From an uncultured bacterium (GTDB taxonomy: Bacteria; Verrucomicrobiota; Kiritimatiellia; RFP12; UBA1067): a stretch of DNA of 26,952 bases. Location: positions 1 through 26,952 of the forward strand of contig CACZAK010000063.1 in the NCBI GenBank assembly GCA_902779075.1. The letters are read 5' to 3'. A program made the position numbers and the translations under genes. The notes under the pieces are model-generated. The model ran no database searches. It saw only the letters and a list, made by a program, of their open reading frames with translations, and was not told the origin of the DNA. Each line of letters starts with the position of its first letter. The first letter of the stretch is position 1. Shown here in pieces: positions 21,414-26,952 of the stretch.

Positions 21414-22063
21414 CGGTCTCGCATCCCTTCCTTGAGCAGTTTCTCCTTCTCCTCCTTCGTAGGCACCACCACGATGCCGCGCCGACTGAAATAGACCCAG
21501 TCGTTCGTCCAAGAAGTATCCCTGAACGGCTTCGCGAAGAGTTCGGGATCCGGCGCGATGTCGTCCGCCGTACCCCGCACGCCGTCAGGCCCCAGCGACA
21601 GCACGACCGGCGGATCGTTGGTCGGCTCGTACACGTAAGGACGCTTCCACGGGTCGGGCAGGATCCGCTCGGCGTAGGGCCCGATCCACCCGGCGTGCGC
21701 CGAGAACTTGTCCGAAAGCGCGTTCAGCCCCTCTTCGGCCGTAGGGTAGGCCCCGCAGTGGAACTTGAATCGCCCCAGCGCCTCGGCAAGCGCGGACACG
21801 CTCTGCTCAGCCCTGACGATGTTGCCGTCGCGCATCTTCCTACCGCCGCCCTTCCCGGCTGCCTGGATAACAAGCCCCCCGATCAGCAACAGCACCATAA
21901 GCACTGCCACGTAGAACACCGGCCCGCGCTTTATCATCGGCGCGCGCAGCCCCAGCTCCCGCTTCTTGGCCTCCAGCTCGTGGTAGATGGCCTTGATCTT
22001 CCTGTTGCGTTCCTGCTTCGAGAGCGGATGCCTCTTGGAGGGCGACTTTTCCGCTTCCGTCAT
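21410..22063 (-). CDS. GspG-like (T2SSG-domain) membrane protein
   Basis: This 217-aa protein has a basic N-terminus (1-46), one membrane helix (about 49-68) and a periplasmic domain with the type II secretion major pseudopilin (GspG) signature. That signature reads LAEALGRFKFHCGAYPTAEEGLNAL (about 92-116), GPYAERILPDPWKRPYVYEP, and VLSLGPDGVRGTADDI. In GspG the same three elements read YRLDxGRYPTxEQGLxAL, DPWGxPYxY, and SLGADGxxGGxGxDADI. No prepilin peptidase site (G-F-x-L-x-E) is present; a 46-residue cytoplasmic tail takes its place. It is therefore probably not processed or assembled as a pilin. It starts with an ATGA overlap with the upstream phosphorylase gene and ends with a GTGA overlap with the sigma-like gene. 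Role unknown. Confidence 0.75.
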   Translation of the reverse strand: MTEAEKSPSKRHPLSKQERNRKIKAIYHELEAKKRELGLRAPMIKRGPVFYVAVLMVLLLIGGLVIQAAGKGGGRKMRDGNIVRAEQSVSALAEALGRFKFHCGAYPTAEEGLNALSDKFSAHAGWIGPYAERILPDPWKRPYVYEPTNDPPVVLSLGPDGVRGTADDIAPDPELFAKPFRDTSWTNDWVYFSRRGIVVVPTKEEKEKLLKEGMRDR

Positions 22064-23373
22064 TCGACCACCTCCAGTATGAGGTGCTTGGCGGCTGGCA
22101 CCTCAGGCGAGATCGCAATGGACTCCTGTACAAGCCGCGCAGCATCGTCCAGACGCCCCGGCCGCGTTGGCGCGTACAGCCGCGCGAGCGGCTGCCCCGC
22201 CTCCACACGGTCGCCATGCGTCACGGCGAGCGCAACTCCGGCGGCAAAGTCAATGGCGTCGTCTGACTTCGCACGCCCCGCCCCCAGCTCGAACGCCGCC
22301 TTCGCTATTCCCTCCGCGTCGACCCTCGCCACATACCCGGCATGCGTCGCGGCGACAACGTGCGCCTCGCCGCGCGGACGCGCCGCAAATGCCTCAAGGT
22401 CGCCGCCGTGCAGCTTCACCATCTCCGAAAACCGCGCCCAGGCCGCACCATTCGCAAGTTTCGCCCTGCACTCGGCCCGTGCCGCATCCAGCCCCATTCC
22501 CTTCTCCAACGCCACCATCCGCGCCGCCAATTCTACCGAAAGCTCCACCACATCATACGGGAGCGGCCACGGTAGGGCGCGATCACCGAGCGCGCCGCCC
22601 CCCAGCACCCCCATCGCCTCCTCAACCTCAAGCGCGTTGCCGACCGTCCACCCGAGCGGCTCGTCCATAGCCGTCACAAGCGCCGCCGCGCGGCGTCCCG
22701 CCGCGCGCGCACCGTCCACCAGCGCCCGCGCGAGCGCACACGCCTCCGCGCGCGTCTTCATGAAGGCACCCGAACCGCACTTCACGTCGAAGACAAGCGT
22801 CCCCGCACCCTCCGCGAGCTTCTTAGAGAGAATCGAGCCCACGATGAGCGGAATCGACGGCACCGTTCCCGTCACATCTCGCAGGGCGTAGAGTTTCTTG
22901 TCCGCTGGCGCTATCTCCGCCGTCTGCGCGGCGATCGACACTCCGCATTCCGACACCACGCGCCTGAAATCGTCGAGCGAAAGCCCCGCATTGTAGCCGG
23001 GGATCGACTCTAGCTTGTCCACCGTGCCGCCCGTGAGCCCGAGGCCGCGTCCCGCGAGGGACGGCACGGAGATCCCGCACGACGCGGCGAGCGGCTGGAT
23101 GATGAGCGATAGTTTGTCGCCGATGCCGCCCGTCGAATGCTTGTCGGCCGAAGGTCCCGTCCACGTGAGGCACTCGCCGGAATGCTGCATCGCGTCCGTG
23201 AGCGCGTGCGTTTCCGCCGGCGTCATTCCGCGGCAGCACACGGCCATCGCGAACGCCGCCATCTGGTAATCGGGCACGTCACCGCGAGTGTAGGCGTCGA
23301 TCAGCGCACGGATTTCATCCGGTGCCAATTCGCCCCCCTCGCGTTTCCTGTCAAGCAGCAGTTTGACGATCAT
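22060..23373 (-). CDS. Thymidine/pyrimidine-nucleoside phosphorylase
   Basis: This 437-aa enzyme of nucleoside salvage uses phosphate to cleave thymidine or other pyrimidine nucleosides to the base plus (deoxy)ribose-1-phosphate. The family signature is intact: KREGGELAPDEIRALIDAYTRGDVPDYQMAAFAMAVCCRGM (10-50), ADKHSTGGIGDKLSL (76-90), LGLTGGTVDKLESIPGY, FDVKCGSGAFMK, and a C-terminal barrel-sandwich-like part ALAVTHGDRVEAGQPLARLY. Length (about 435 aa) is normal. I cannot separate deoA from pdp by eye. The start at 23373 has GGGAGG 6 bases upstream and matches the usual family start; the ATG at 23394 overlaps the fmt stop. It is the second gene of the operon after fmt. Confidence 0.9.
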   Translation of the reverse strand: MIVKLLLDRKREGGELAPDEIRALIDAYTRGDVPDYQMAAFAMAVCCRGMTPAETHALTDAMQHSGECLTWTGPSADKHSTGGIGDKLSLIIQPLAASCGISVPSLAGRGLGLTGGTVDKLESIPGYNAGLSLDDFRRVVSECGVSIAAQTAEIAPADKKLYALRDVTGTVPSIPLIVGSILSKKLAEGAGTLVFDVKCGSGAFMKTRAEACALARALVDGARAAGRRAAALVTAMDEPLGWTVGNALEVEEAMGVLGGGALGDRALPWPLPYDVVELSVELAARMVALEKGMGLDAARAECRAKLANGAAWARFSEMVKLHGGDLEAFAARPRGEAHVVAATHAGYVARVDAEGIAKAAFELGAGRAKSDDAIDFAAGVALAVTHGDRVEAGQPLARLYAPTRPGRLDDAARLVQESIAISPEVPAAKHLILEVVE

Positions 23374-23386
23374 GCCCGGCCTCCCG

Positions 23387-24379
23387 TCAGTCATTTAGCA
23401 ACATGTCCGTCAGCGGCGTGAGCGGACGCCCCAGCAGGAACTGTCCGCCGCCCATCGCGCGCGCGCCCTCGGCCTTGAGCGACAACAGCAGTACAGCGCC
23501 GTCGAGGGTGCGAATGATCGGCCCGCGCTTCGTCGTGGAGAGGACTGTGCCCGGCATCTCGCCGCGCCACGCGGGATCAATCTGATCCGTCGGGACGAAC
23601 TCGACGCCCATCACGGTCACGCGCCCCGTGTTCCCCTTCCGGCGGAAACGCATAGGAAGGAACGTGTAGCAGCCAGGCCAGGGCACGTAGGCGCGCAACA
23701 TGCGCTCGATGTCGTACGAGCGCAGACGGCTCCAGTCGATGAGGCCGTCCGTCTTCTTGATCTTGTGCGCGAACGTGACGCGCGCCTCCTCCTGCGGCTG
23801 GGGCGGCGGCAGCGTGCCCGCGGCAAGCATCCGCATCGTCTTCGCGAGCGTCACGCCGCCGCAGATCGCGAGCTTCTCCATGAGCGTCTCGGCCGTATCC
23901 TCAGGATAGATCGGCTCCACTTTGCTCATCAAAATCGGACCGTCGTCCATGCCAAGCCCCATCTTGATCACGCTCACGCCGGAAAGCTCGTCGCCGGCAA
24001 GCACCGCCGCCGTCACTGGCGAGGCGCCTCGGTACTTCGGGAGCAGCGAGAAATGACAGTTAATACAGCCGAACGGGGGCAATTCGAGGATTTCCTTCTT
24101 GAGGAACTGCCCGAATGCGACTACGGCGATCGCGTCCGGCTTCTTCGCGCGGATCCACGCGAGCGCCTCGGGCGCGTTCACGTTCTCTGGAGTGATGCAT
24201 TCCTTGATGCCGCGCTCGATCGCGTACTGACGACAAGGACACGGCGTGAGCTCGCGCCCGCGCCCCGCCGGACGGTCCGGCTGTGTGACAAGGCCGACCA
24301 CCTGCAGCTCGGGATAGCGCAGGAGGCCCTTCAGACACATGGCCGAAGCCGATGATGAACCCATAAAAACAATTCGCAT
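23387..24379 (-). CDS. fmt: Methionyl-tRNA formyltransferase
   Basis: This 330-aa enzyme transfers a formyl group from 10-formyl-THF to Met-tRNAfMet for translation initiation. The N-terminal Rossmann part (MRIVFMGSSSASAMCLKGLL) and PDRPAGRGRELTP loop fit. Catalytic residues are present: N107 and H109 in INCHFSLLPKYRGASP, and D145 in GMDDGPIL (DDG for the usual DTG). The C-terminal OB-fold region contains RAYVPWPGCYTFL and VLLLSLKAEGARAM. Length is near the usual 310-330 aa. It is the first gene of a six-gene operon. No Shine-Dalgarno sequence is visible; a TAGAAT -10 lies 9 bases before the ATG, so the leader is at most a few bases. Confidence 0.93.
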   Translation of the reverse strand: MRIVFMGSSSASAMCLKGLLRYPELQVVGLVTQPDRPAGRGRELTPCPCRQYAIERGIKECITPENVNAPEALAWIRAKKPDAIAVVAFGQFLKKEILELPPFGCINCHFSLLPKYRGASPVTAAVLAGDELSGVSVIKMGLGMDDGPILMSKVEPIYPEDTAETLMEKLAICGGVTLAKTMRMLAAGTLPPPQPQEEARVTFAHKIKKTDGLIDWSRLRSYDIERMLRAYVPWPGCYTFLPMRFRRKGNTGRVTVMGVEFVPTDQIDPAWRGEMPGTVLSTTKRGPIIRTLDGAVLLLSLKAEGARAMGGGQFLLGRPLTPLTDMLLND

Positions 24380-24388
24380 GACGGGAAT

Positions 24389-24394
24389 ATTCTA
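24389..24394 (-). promoter_or_regulatory. -10 element (TAGAAT) directly before fmt
   Basis: TAGAAT on the minus strand is 9 bases from the fmt ATG. The -35 is weak (CTATCC or TATCCG at 17-18 bases). It implies a nearly leaderless fmt mRNA. Confidence 0.45.
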
Positions 24395-24467
24395 CCATAA
24401 TCTCAGCCGCGCGGATAGGGCAGAATTTCGCGGCACCGGGAGCGGCCGTGCTTGTCGCGGCCATGCG

Positions 24468-26210
24468 TCAACGGAGACCCTTGATCGTTATGCGGCCGGC
24501 GCCGTCCGGGTTTTCGTAGTTGAGCGGGTAGTTTGCGAACGACGCGAACGGCGCGTTGGCCGAAGTGAGATCGGGCGTTCCGTCCGCACCGCGCCGAAAC
24601 GCCTTGGCGTATTCGGCAAGTACGAGGTAGTCCATCGCCAGCCCGTTTTCAACTTTCTTAGTGCTCCGGAACATGGCGAACCCGTCGCCGCCCTCGACGA
24701 GCGTGAAGGCGTTGCCGGCTATGCGGTAGACGGCGTTGGGGTTAAGCGGCTCGAACGCGCCAGCCTTGCGGTTGTACACTTTCACGTCCCTCACGCGGTA
24801 GACGCCGTTCGAAGGACCTGAGAGCCAGGTGCCCGTGGCGTCCACGCGCACGCTCGGCTTGACAGTCGCGTCAACCGTGTACGAAAGGCCGGCGACGTGG
24901 AGGAATCCGCCGAACTCGCCGTCTCCGACAGCCTGCGCGCCGAATTCAAGCGCGTCGAGGATCTGACGCCCGTTCGCCTCCACGATTCCGATGTCGCCCG
25001 CAAAGGGCTGGACTGTGCGCAGCACCTTGAGCGTGACATCCCCCTCCGGGACGTCGGCGCGCACGTTGCCACCGTTCATCATCGCGAAGTCGCATGCGAG
25101 CCCGGCCTTCTCGTTGGCGTACCAGAGCACCGCGTCCGCCGCAAAATCGCCGGCCGAACATCCCTGCTTGCGGGCGAGACGCTCGTTCGTGCCGGGACGG
25201 TAGGAGCAGAGCGTGGTGGGCGCGCGGGCGATCTTCACGCCGAGCTGCCGTTCGACGGCGTCGGCCAATTCCTTTTCCAGACGCGACACCTTCGCGTCCT
25301 TCTTGCCGCGCGTGTAGATCGTGCCGGCCATCACGCACTGGCCGTCCTCAAGCACGAGACAGCCGAGGAGACCGAGGTAGCTGCCGCTCTGTGTGAGGAT
25401 CACGTCCTTTCCGGCGGCATTGCGCACACGCGAGCCGGTGTACTCCGAGTGGGAGTGCCCGTCGACGAGCGCCACGAAGTTGGTTGTGTGCGCGATAACG
25501 TCGGTGGACATGTAGTCCGCGCAGTCGGGAGAGATGCCCAGGTGCCCCAGTACGATCACGTAGTCCGCGTGCCGCGCCGCGTCGTTCACTGCGTCCTGCA
25601 CGGCCTTGTACAACATAGCACCGTGCTCGCCCGCCATGAAGTCGTACGCGCGGTAAGTGCCGGTGGGGTCGAGGAACGTGGAAGGCTTCGCCGAGACGAG
25701 AGTAGTTGGCGTGGTCACGCCCACGAAGGCGACTCTCACCGTACCGCCCGTGACGACCGTGTAGGCAGGGAACACGAGGCGTCCCGGATCGTTGACGGAT
25801 TTTCTTTCTATGAAGTTGCAGCTAACAGTTTGGAACGTAGCGTGGGCGGCGTTGGCGAACATCGCGTCGATGCCGTAGTCGAATTCGTGGTTGCCGAGAG
25901 TGGCGACCCGGTAACCAGTGGCGTTCATGATCTCAATCGCGCTGTGTCCCGAATCGTAGCCGCCGAGCGCCGTACCCTGCACGTAGTCGCCGGCATCCAC
26001 GAGTATAACGTTTTCGCCTTCTGCCTCATGCCGAGCCCTTTCCGCGGCGATTTCTGAAAACGCCACGCGCCCATCGTCGATATGGGTATGGGTGTCGTTC
26101 GTGTGCAGCACTATAACGCGCGACTTGGCGGCGTAGCCGACCTGGGTCTCCAATAAGGATGCAGCCAAAGCCAGCACAGCGGAGCCCAGCCGAAAGGAAT
26201 GTCGTTTCAT
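24468..26210 (-). CDS. Secreted 5'-nucleotidase / UshA-like metallophosphoesterase
   Basis: This 580-aa exported enzyme has signal peptide MKRHSFRLGSAVLALAASLLETQVGYA. Metallophosphoesterase motifs appear in order: LHTNDTHTHI (D39, H41), VDAGDYVQG (D75), LGNHEFDYG (N107, H108), VIVLGHLG, and LVDGHSHSEY. The C-terminal 5'-nucleotidase domain has MMNGGNVRADVPEGDVTLKVLRTVQPFAG and VEGGDGFAMF. The family cleaves nucleotides, UDP-sugars or related phosphoesters in the periplasm; the exact substrate cannot be read. The product nucleosides could feed the phosphorylase two genes downstream (inference). The start at 26210 gives a clean signal peptide; an ATG at 26225 is 6 bases from a TATACT -10 and would make a leaderless message. 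The long upstream frame through the repeat array is not coding. Confidence 0.88.
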   Translation of the reverse strand: MKRHSFRLGSAVLALAASLLETQVGYAAKSRVIVLHTNDTHTHIDDGRVAFSEIAAERARHEAEGENVILVDAGDYVQGTALGGYDSGHSAIEIMNATGYRVATLGNHEFDYGIDAMFANAAHATFQTVSCNFIERKSVNDPGRLVFPAYTVVTGGTVRVAFVGVTTPTTLVSAKPSTFLDPTGTYRAYDFMAGEHGAMLYKAVQDAVNDAARHADYVIVLGHLGISPDCADYMSTDVIAHTTNFVALVDGHSHSEYTGSRVRNAAGKDVILTQSGSYLGLLGCLVLEDGQCVMAGTIYTRGKKDAKVSRLEKELADAVERQLGVKIARAPTTLCSYRPGTNERLARKQGCSAGDFAADAVLWYANEKAGLACDFAMMNGGNVRADVPEGDVTLKVLRTVQPFAGDIGIVEANGRQILDALEFGAQAVGDGEFGGFLHVAGLSYTVDATVKPSVRVDATGTWLSGPSNGVYRVRDVKVYNRKAGAFEPLNPNAVYRIAGNAFTLVEGGDGFAMFRSTKKVENGLAMDYLVLAEYAKAFRRGADGTPDLTSANAPFASFANYPLNYENPDGAGRITIKGLR

Positions 26211-26231
26211 GATTTTCGCAAGCATGGCGAA

Positions 26232-26261
26232 AGTATACCATACGCGCGGCCCCCTCATCAA
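26232..26261 (-). promoter_or_regulatory. Sigma-70-like promoter of the 5'-nucleotidase gene
   Basis: TTGATG (26256-26261), 18 bases, then TATACT (26232-26237), read on the minus strand. The predicted transcription start falls at or next to the ATG at 26225. Confidence 0.6.
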
Positions 26262-26283
26262 GCCCCATTCCGGGCGCAACCTC

Positions 26284-26507
26284 ATTCCGCACCATAATCG
26301 CACACCCCACCACCGCCCTCCCGTTCCGCACCGTAATCGTATGGCCCCCCATCCGCCCTCCGTTCCGTCCCGTAATCGCACAATCCGTCTCCTCCCCCGT
26401 TCCGCACCGTAATCGCACGCCACGCCACCACCACCATTTCCCCTCGCTGTTCCGCACCATAATCGCATGGTTCCCCCACTGCCCTCCGTTCCGTCCCGTA
26501 ATCGCAC
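26284..26507. repeat. Intergenic array of six 20-bp degenerate repeats
   Basis: Copies of GTTCCGCACCGTAATCGCAC start at 26284, 26323, 26362, 26399, 26449 and 26488 (steps of 39, 39, 37, 50 and 39). Variants: GCACCA, GCACCG or GTCCCG in the middle, and CAC or TAT/CAT at the end. The pair 26323-26381 resembles the pair 26449-26507 over nearly 60 bases, so the array grew partly by duplicating a dimer. The spacers are C/T-rich and also related. The array lies upstream of the 5'-nucleotidase promoter. Confidence 0.85.
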
Positions 26508-26557
26508 GCAAGGCTCCTGCGGAAAAAACTTGAGGCACGCCGATTTGTATGCTTTTC

Positions 26558-26599
26558 CATACATTTCTCATACAATTTTCATACATTTTCCGTGCATTC
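26558..26599. repeat. Four direct repeats at exactly 11-bp spacing (CATACATTT type)
   Basis: CATACATTT (26558), CATACAATT (26569), CATACATTT (26580) and CGTGCATTC (26591) repeat every 11 bp in an AT-rich patch inside GC-rich DNA. A TTGACA follows at 26602-26607. Helically phased 9-11 bp direct repeats are typical of binding sites for OmpR/PhoB-type response regulators, so this is a candidate operator for the plus-strand gene or the nucleotidase gene. That assignment is inference. Confidence 0.55.
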
Positions 26600-26676
26600 T
26601 TTTGACAGTTTACCCCCTATCTTCGGGACGTAGAACGTGGTAGAATTACGGTGTCGGACCAAACAAGGAGATGCAC

Positions 26677-26952
26677 ATGAGAAAAGCAGTCGAAGAGTAC
26701 CTGGAAGACCGTGGTTGCCGCGTCGTGCGGCAGCCGGCGGAGCCCGCGCCATGCACGTTCGAGACGCTGGTAGACGGGTTCCTAGTGCATGTGCTGCGCC
26801 TCGACAGCGAGAGCTACCGGCGCGCGTTCTGGAGCGAGGCGTACCGCAACGGACACACCATCGGACACGTCCCGCGCACGTTCGAGTCGTTCTTCAGGCG
26901 CAACGCGCGCACGTTCGAGGAGAAGGTGTCGCTCCTCCTGGGCGTGGCCGCG
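26677..26952 (+). CDS. Hypothetical protein, N-terminal part
   Basis: This is the only plus-strand gene in the window; it runs off the right edge after 92 residues. The start is ATG at 26677, with AAGGAG 6 bases upstream; the ATG at 26671 directly abuts AAGGAG. The protein begins MRKAVEEYLEDRGCRVVRQP and continues soluble and charged, rich in Arg and Glu (TFETLVDGFLVHVLRLDSESYRRAFWSEAYRNGHTIGH, then TFESFFRRNARTFEEKVSLLLG). It has no signal peptide or membrane segment. I do not recognise the family. It is transcribed divergently from the nucleotidase gene across the repeat-bearing intergenic region. TAGAAT at 26641-26646 could be its -10; the nearby TTGACA (26602) is too far away to pair with it. 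Confidence 0.65.
   Translation, partial: MRKAVEEYLEDRGCRVVRQPAEPAPCTFETLVDGFLVHVLRLDSESYRRAFWSEAYRNGHTIGHVPRTFESFFRRNARTFEEKVSLLLGVAA

Larger units (their letters stand above)
26262..26676. other. Intergenic region between divergent genes
   Basis: This is the longest gene-free stretch. It holds the six-copy 20-bp array (26284-26507), a short purine-rich stretch (about 26519-26533), the four 11-bp-phased repeats (26558-26599), a TTGACA (26602-26607) and a TAGAAT (26641-26646). Open frames through it exist only because the repeats lack stop codons and do not look like proteins. Confidence 0.7.

Noticed and set aside
21695..22891. Long plus-strand open frame (398 codons) opposite the phosphorylase and GspG-like genes
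   Set aside because: The product is low-complexity Ala/Ser/Arg/Pro sequence lying over two well-supported minus-strand genes.
24897..26057. Long plus-strand open frame (386 codons) opposite the 5'-nucleotidase gene
   Set aside because: It is a GC-driven shadow: the minus strand has clear enzyme motifs and a signal peptide, while the plus-strand product is Arg/Val/His-rich with no recognisable domain.
26284..26507. CRISPR array
   Set aside because: The repeats are 20 bp and degenerate, the spacers are only 17-30 bp and related to one another, and no cas genes are in the window.
26211..26564. Protein coding through the repeat array (N-terminal extension of the nucleotidase)
   Set aside because: All frames give repeated CDYG/LRDGT/TVRNG strings. 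The signal peptide and promoter place the start near 26210-26225.
26602..26646. TTGACA and TAGAAT as one promoter
   Set aside because: The spacing is 33 bases, too long for a sigma-70 promoter. They may belong to separate signals.

Overview
The window is GC-rich bacterial DNA. Apart from a gene entering at the right edge, every gene is on the minus strand. No single marker fixes the lineage. The mix is typical of PVC-superphylum bacteria, and my best guess is an uncultured, host-associated Kiritimatiellota/Verrucomicrobiota/Lentisphaerota genome. It combines a Bacteroidetes/PVC-like ParE N-terminus, AAA-ATPase/PD-(D/E)XK (DUF1703-type) genes, GspG-like and sigma-like small proteins, and many secreted proteins with V/T/N-rich linkers. 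This placement is inference.

Layout from left to right (transcription runs right to left): the N-terminal part of parE (1-449); two small secreted low-complexity proteins (563-1498); a COG3014-type lipoprotein and an LA_2272-type surface-repeat protein (1579-3556); an intact AAA/PD-(D/E)XK gene (3624-5330); an internally deleted AAA-ATPase relic (5363-5572); an LpoB-like lipoprotein (5678-6211); a 109-bp relic of a second copy of the AAA/PD-(D/E)XK gene (6281-6389); a tightly overlapping, AT-richer six-gene operon (6482-15255); a third decayed AAA/PD-(D/E)XK gene (15252-15754); a YcfL-LpoB-FlgT/CsgG-like operon (15790-18163); a six-gene operon fmt - pyrimidine phosphorylase - GspG-like - sigma-like - hypothetical - papain-like peptidase (18287-24379); a secreted 5'-nucleotidase (24468-26210); an intergenic region with two kinds of repeat arrays (26211-26676); and the start of a plus-strand gene (26677-).

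The main theme is an envelope system built around the LpoB / YcfL / COG3014 / CsgG-FlgT set. In gammaproteobacteria LpoB is an outer-membrane lipoprotein that activates PBP1B, and ycfL lies beside it. Here the set is expanded: three LpoB-like lipoproteins, one YcfL, one COG3014 protein, one FlgT/CsgG-like protein, and an operon in which four secreted proteins carry five copies of one module (signature sLxeWl...GPRQYvDnxG...hPLTG). I cannot assign that module a function; it may match an existing Pfam DUF. This operon is the best candidate for an undescribed system.

The second theme is decay. Three AAA-ATPase-related genes here have internal deletions, and the sigma-like gene seems to have lost its recognition helix through a small deletion with a frameshift. 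Two of the relics flank the AT-rich operon, which suggests that AAA/PD-(D/E)XK genes have been involved in recombination at this locus.
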